DNA of 5,142 nt from Neisseriaceae bacterium (GTDB taxonomy: Bacteria; Pseudomonadota; Gammaproteobacteria; Burkholderiales; Neisseriaceae), in assembly GCA_017518785.1 (NCBI GenBank), contig JAFWUA010000118.1:1-5142 (forward strand), in the 5' to 3' direction. Below, piece after piece: positions 4,678 to 5,142 of the stretch. Positions within the stretch are counted from its first letter, which is position 1. Each line of letters begins with the position of its first letter. Position numbers and translations under genes: made by a program. The notes under the pieces are model-generated. The model was not told where the DNA came from and did no database searches. It saw nothing but the letters and a program-made list of their open reading frames with translations.

Positions 4678-5142
4678 ATGACCTTATTACAAATTTCAGA
4701 ACCAGGCATGTTTGCCGCACCACATCAACATCGTTTATCCATAGGAATTGATTTGGGGACTACTAATAGCTTGGTCGCATCGGTAATTAGTTCTCATGCT
4801 CGCTGTTTGGCTGATGAAAATGGTGATGTAATTTTGCCATCGGTTGTGCGTTTTACTGATGATGGCAGTGTTAAAACTGGTATAGAGGCACTGCGTTCGC
4901 AAGTTGTTGATCCGCTTAATACAATTAGCTCGGTTAAGCGTTTGATTGGAAAAAATTTATCTGATTTTTCCGATGGTCATTTTATGCCATATCGTTTTTT
5001 AGAAAACGATAATTTGATTGAAATTCAAACCAGACAGGGTTCAAAAAATCCGATTGAGATTTCTGCTGAAATTTTAAAAACTCTCAAAGAACGTGCCGAA
5101 AAAACTTTGGGTGGTGAATTATCGGGTGCTGTGATTACCGTG
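4678..5142 (+). CDS. hscA: Fe-S cluster assembly chaperone HscA, N-terminal part; 3' end lies outside the window
   Basis: HscA is a specialised Hsp70 that, with co-chaperone HscB, uses ATP to promote release of iron-sulfur clusters from the scaffold IscU to target proteins. The 155 codons visible cover the start of the nucleotide-binding domain. The leader MTLLQISEPGMFAAPHQHRL is typical of HscA and absent from DnaK. It is followed by the phosphate-binding loop GIDLGTTNSLVA (23-34), LPSVVRF (53-59), the HscA-like NTISSVKRLIGKNL (81-94) and GAVITV at the window edge. The ATG at 4678 begins 13 bases after the waaF stop; the Shine-Dalgarno is weak (AAAGATTAGA). Close spacing on the same strand suggests co-transcription with waaF, although the functions are unrelated. 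Whether hscB or fdx follow cannot be seen. Confidence 0.95.
   Translation, partial: MTLLQISEPGMFAAPHQHRLSIGIDLGTTNSLVASVISSHARCLADENGDVILPSVVRFTDDGSVKTGIEALRSQVVDPLNTISSVKRLIGKNLSDFSDGHFMPYRFLENDNLIEIQTRQGSKNPIEISAEILKTLKERAEKTLGGELSGAVITV

Overview
The window looks like chromosomal DNA of a low-GC member of the Neisseriaceae (Betaproteobacteria). Two signs support this. The recognisable proteins (AcnB, SSB, a YajR-type transporter, WaaF, HscA) are proteobacterial housekeeping types. A 12-mer, AGTCTGCCGGAA, also recurs: four perfect copies, two of them forming an inverted-repeat hairpin behind a gene, plus degenerate copies inside a gene. This is how the DNA uptake sequences (DUS) of Neisseriaceae behave. 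From memory, the 12-mer differs at two positions from the Simonsiella-type DUS (AGGCTGCCTGAA). The species cannot be named from the sequence alone. The acnB part is visibly richer in G+C (about half in the lines I counted) than yajR and waaF (about one third).

Layout, left to right. (1) 1-833, minus strand: 5' part of acnB, with a good ribosome binding site and a plausible promoter at 943-970. (2) 1011-1097: a cluster of three DUS-like elements that can form two mutually exclusive hairpins; one is followed by a T-rich tract on the minus strand and probably terminates the ssb transcript. (3) 1132-2989, minus strand: a two-gene unit, yajR then ssb, overlapping by 14 bp. (4) 2990-3605: a 616-bp stretch that is not empty. 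It holds the yajR promoter, an intrinsic terminator (3070-3097), a 47-codon gene for a single-pass membrane peptide resembling DUF3149 proteins (3179-3322, minus), and an FNR-type box exactly 41.5 bases upstream of that gene's predicted transcription start. (5) 3606-4664, plus strand: waaF (heptosyltransferase II of LPS inner-core synthesis), whose last codons contain a perfect DUS-like element. (6) 4678 to the end, plus strand: the start of hscA, the Hsp70-type chaperone of iron-sulfur cluster assembly.

Functionally these are mostly unrelated core genes: TCA cycle, DNA replication and repair, export, LPS synthesis, Fe-S biogenesis. The least ordinary items are the DUS-like dialect, which lacks the CTG at positions 8-10 found in the DUS dialects I know, the DUS triplet with switchable hairpins, and the small membrane peptide with an apparent oxygen-responsive (FNR class II) promoter. 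I see no mobile element, CRISPR array, tRNA or rRNA.
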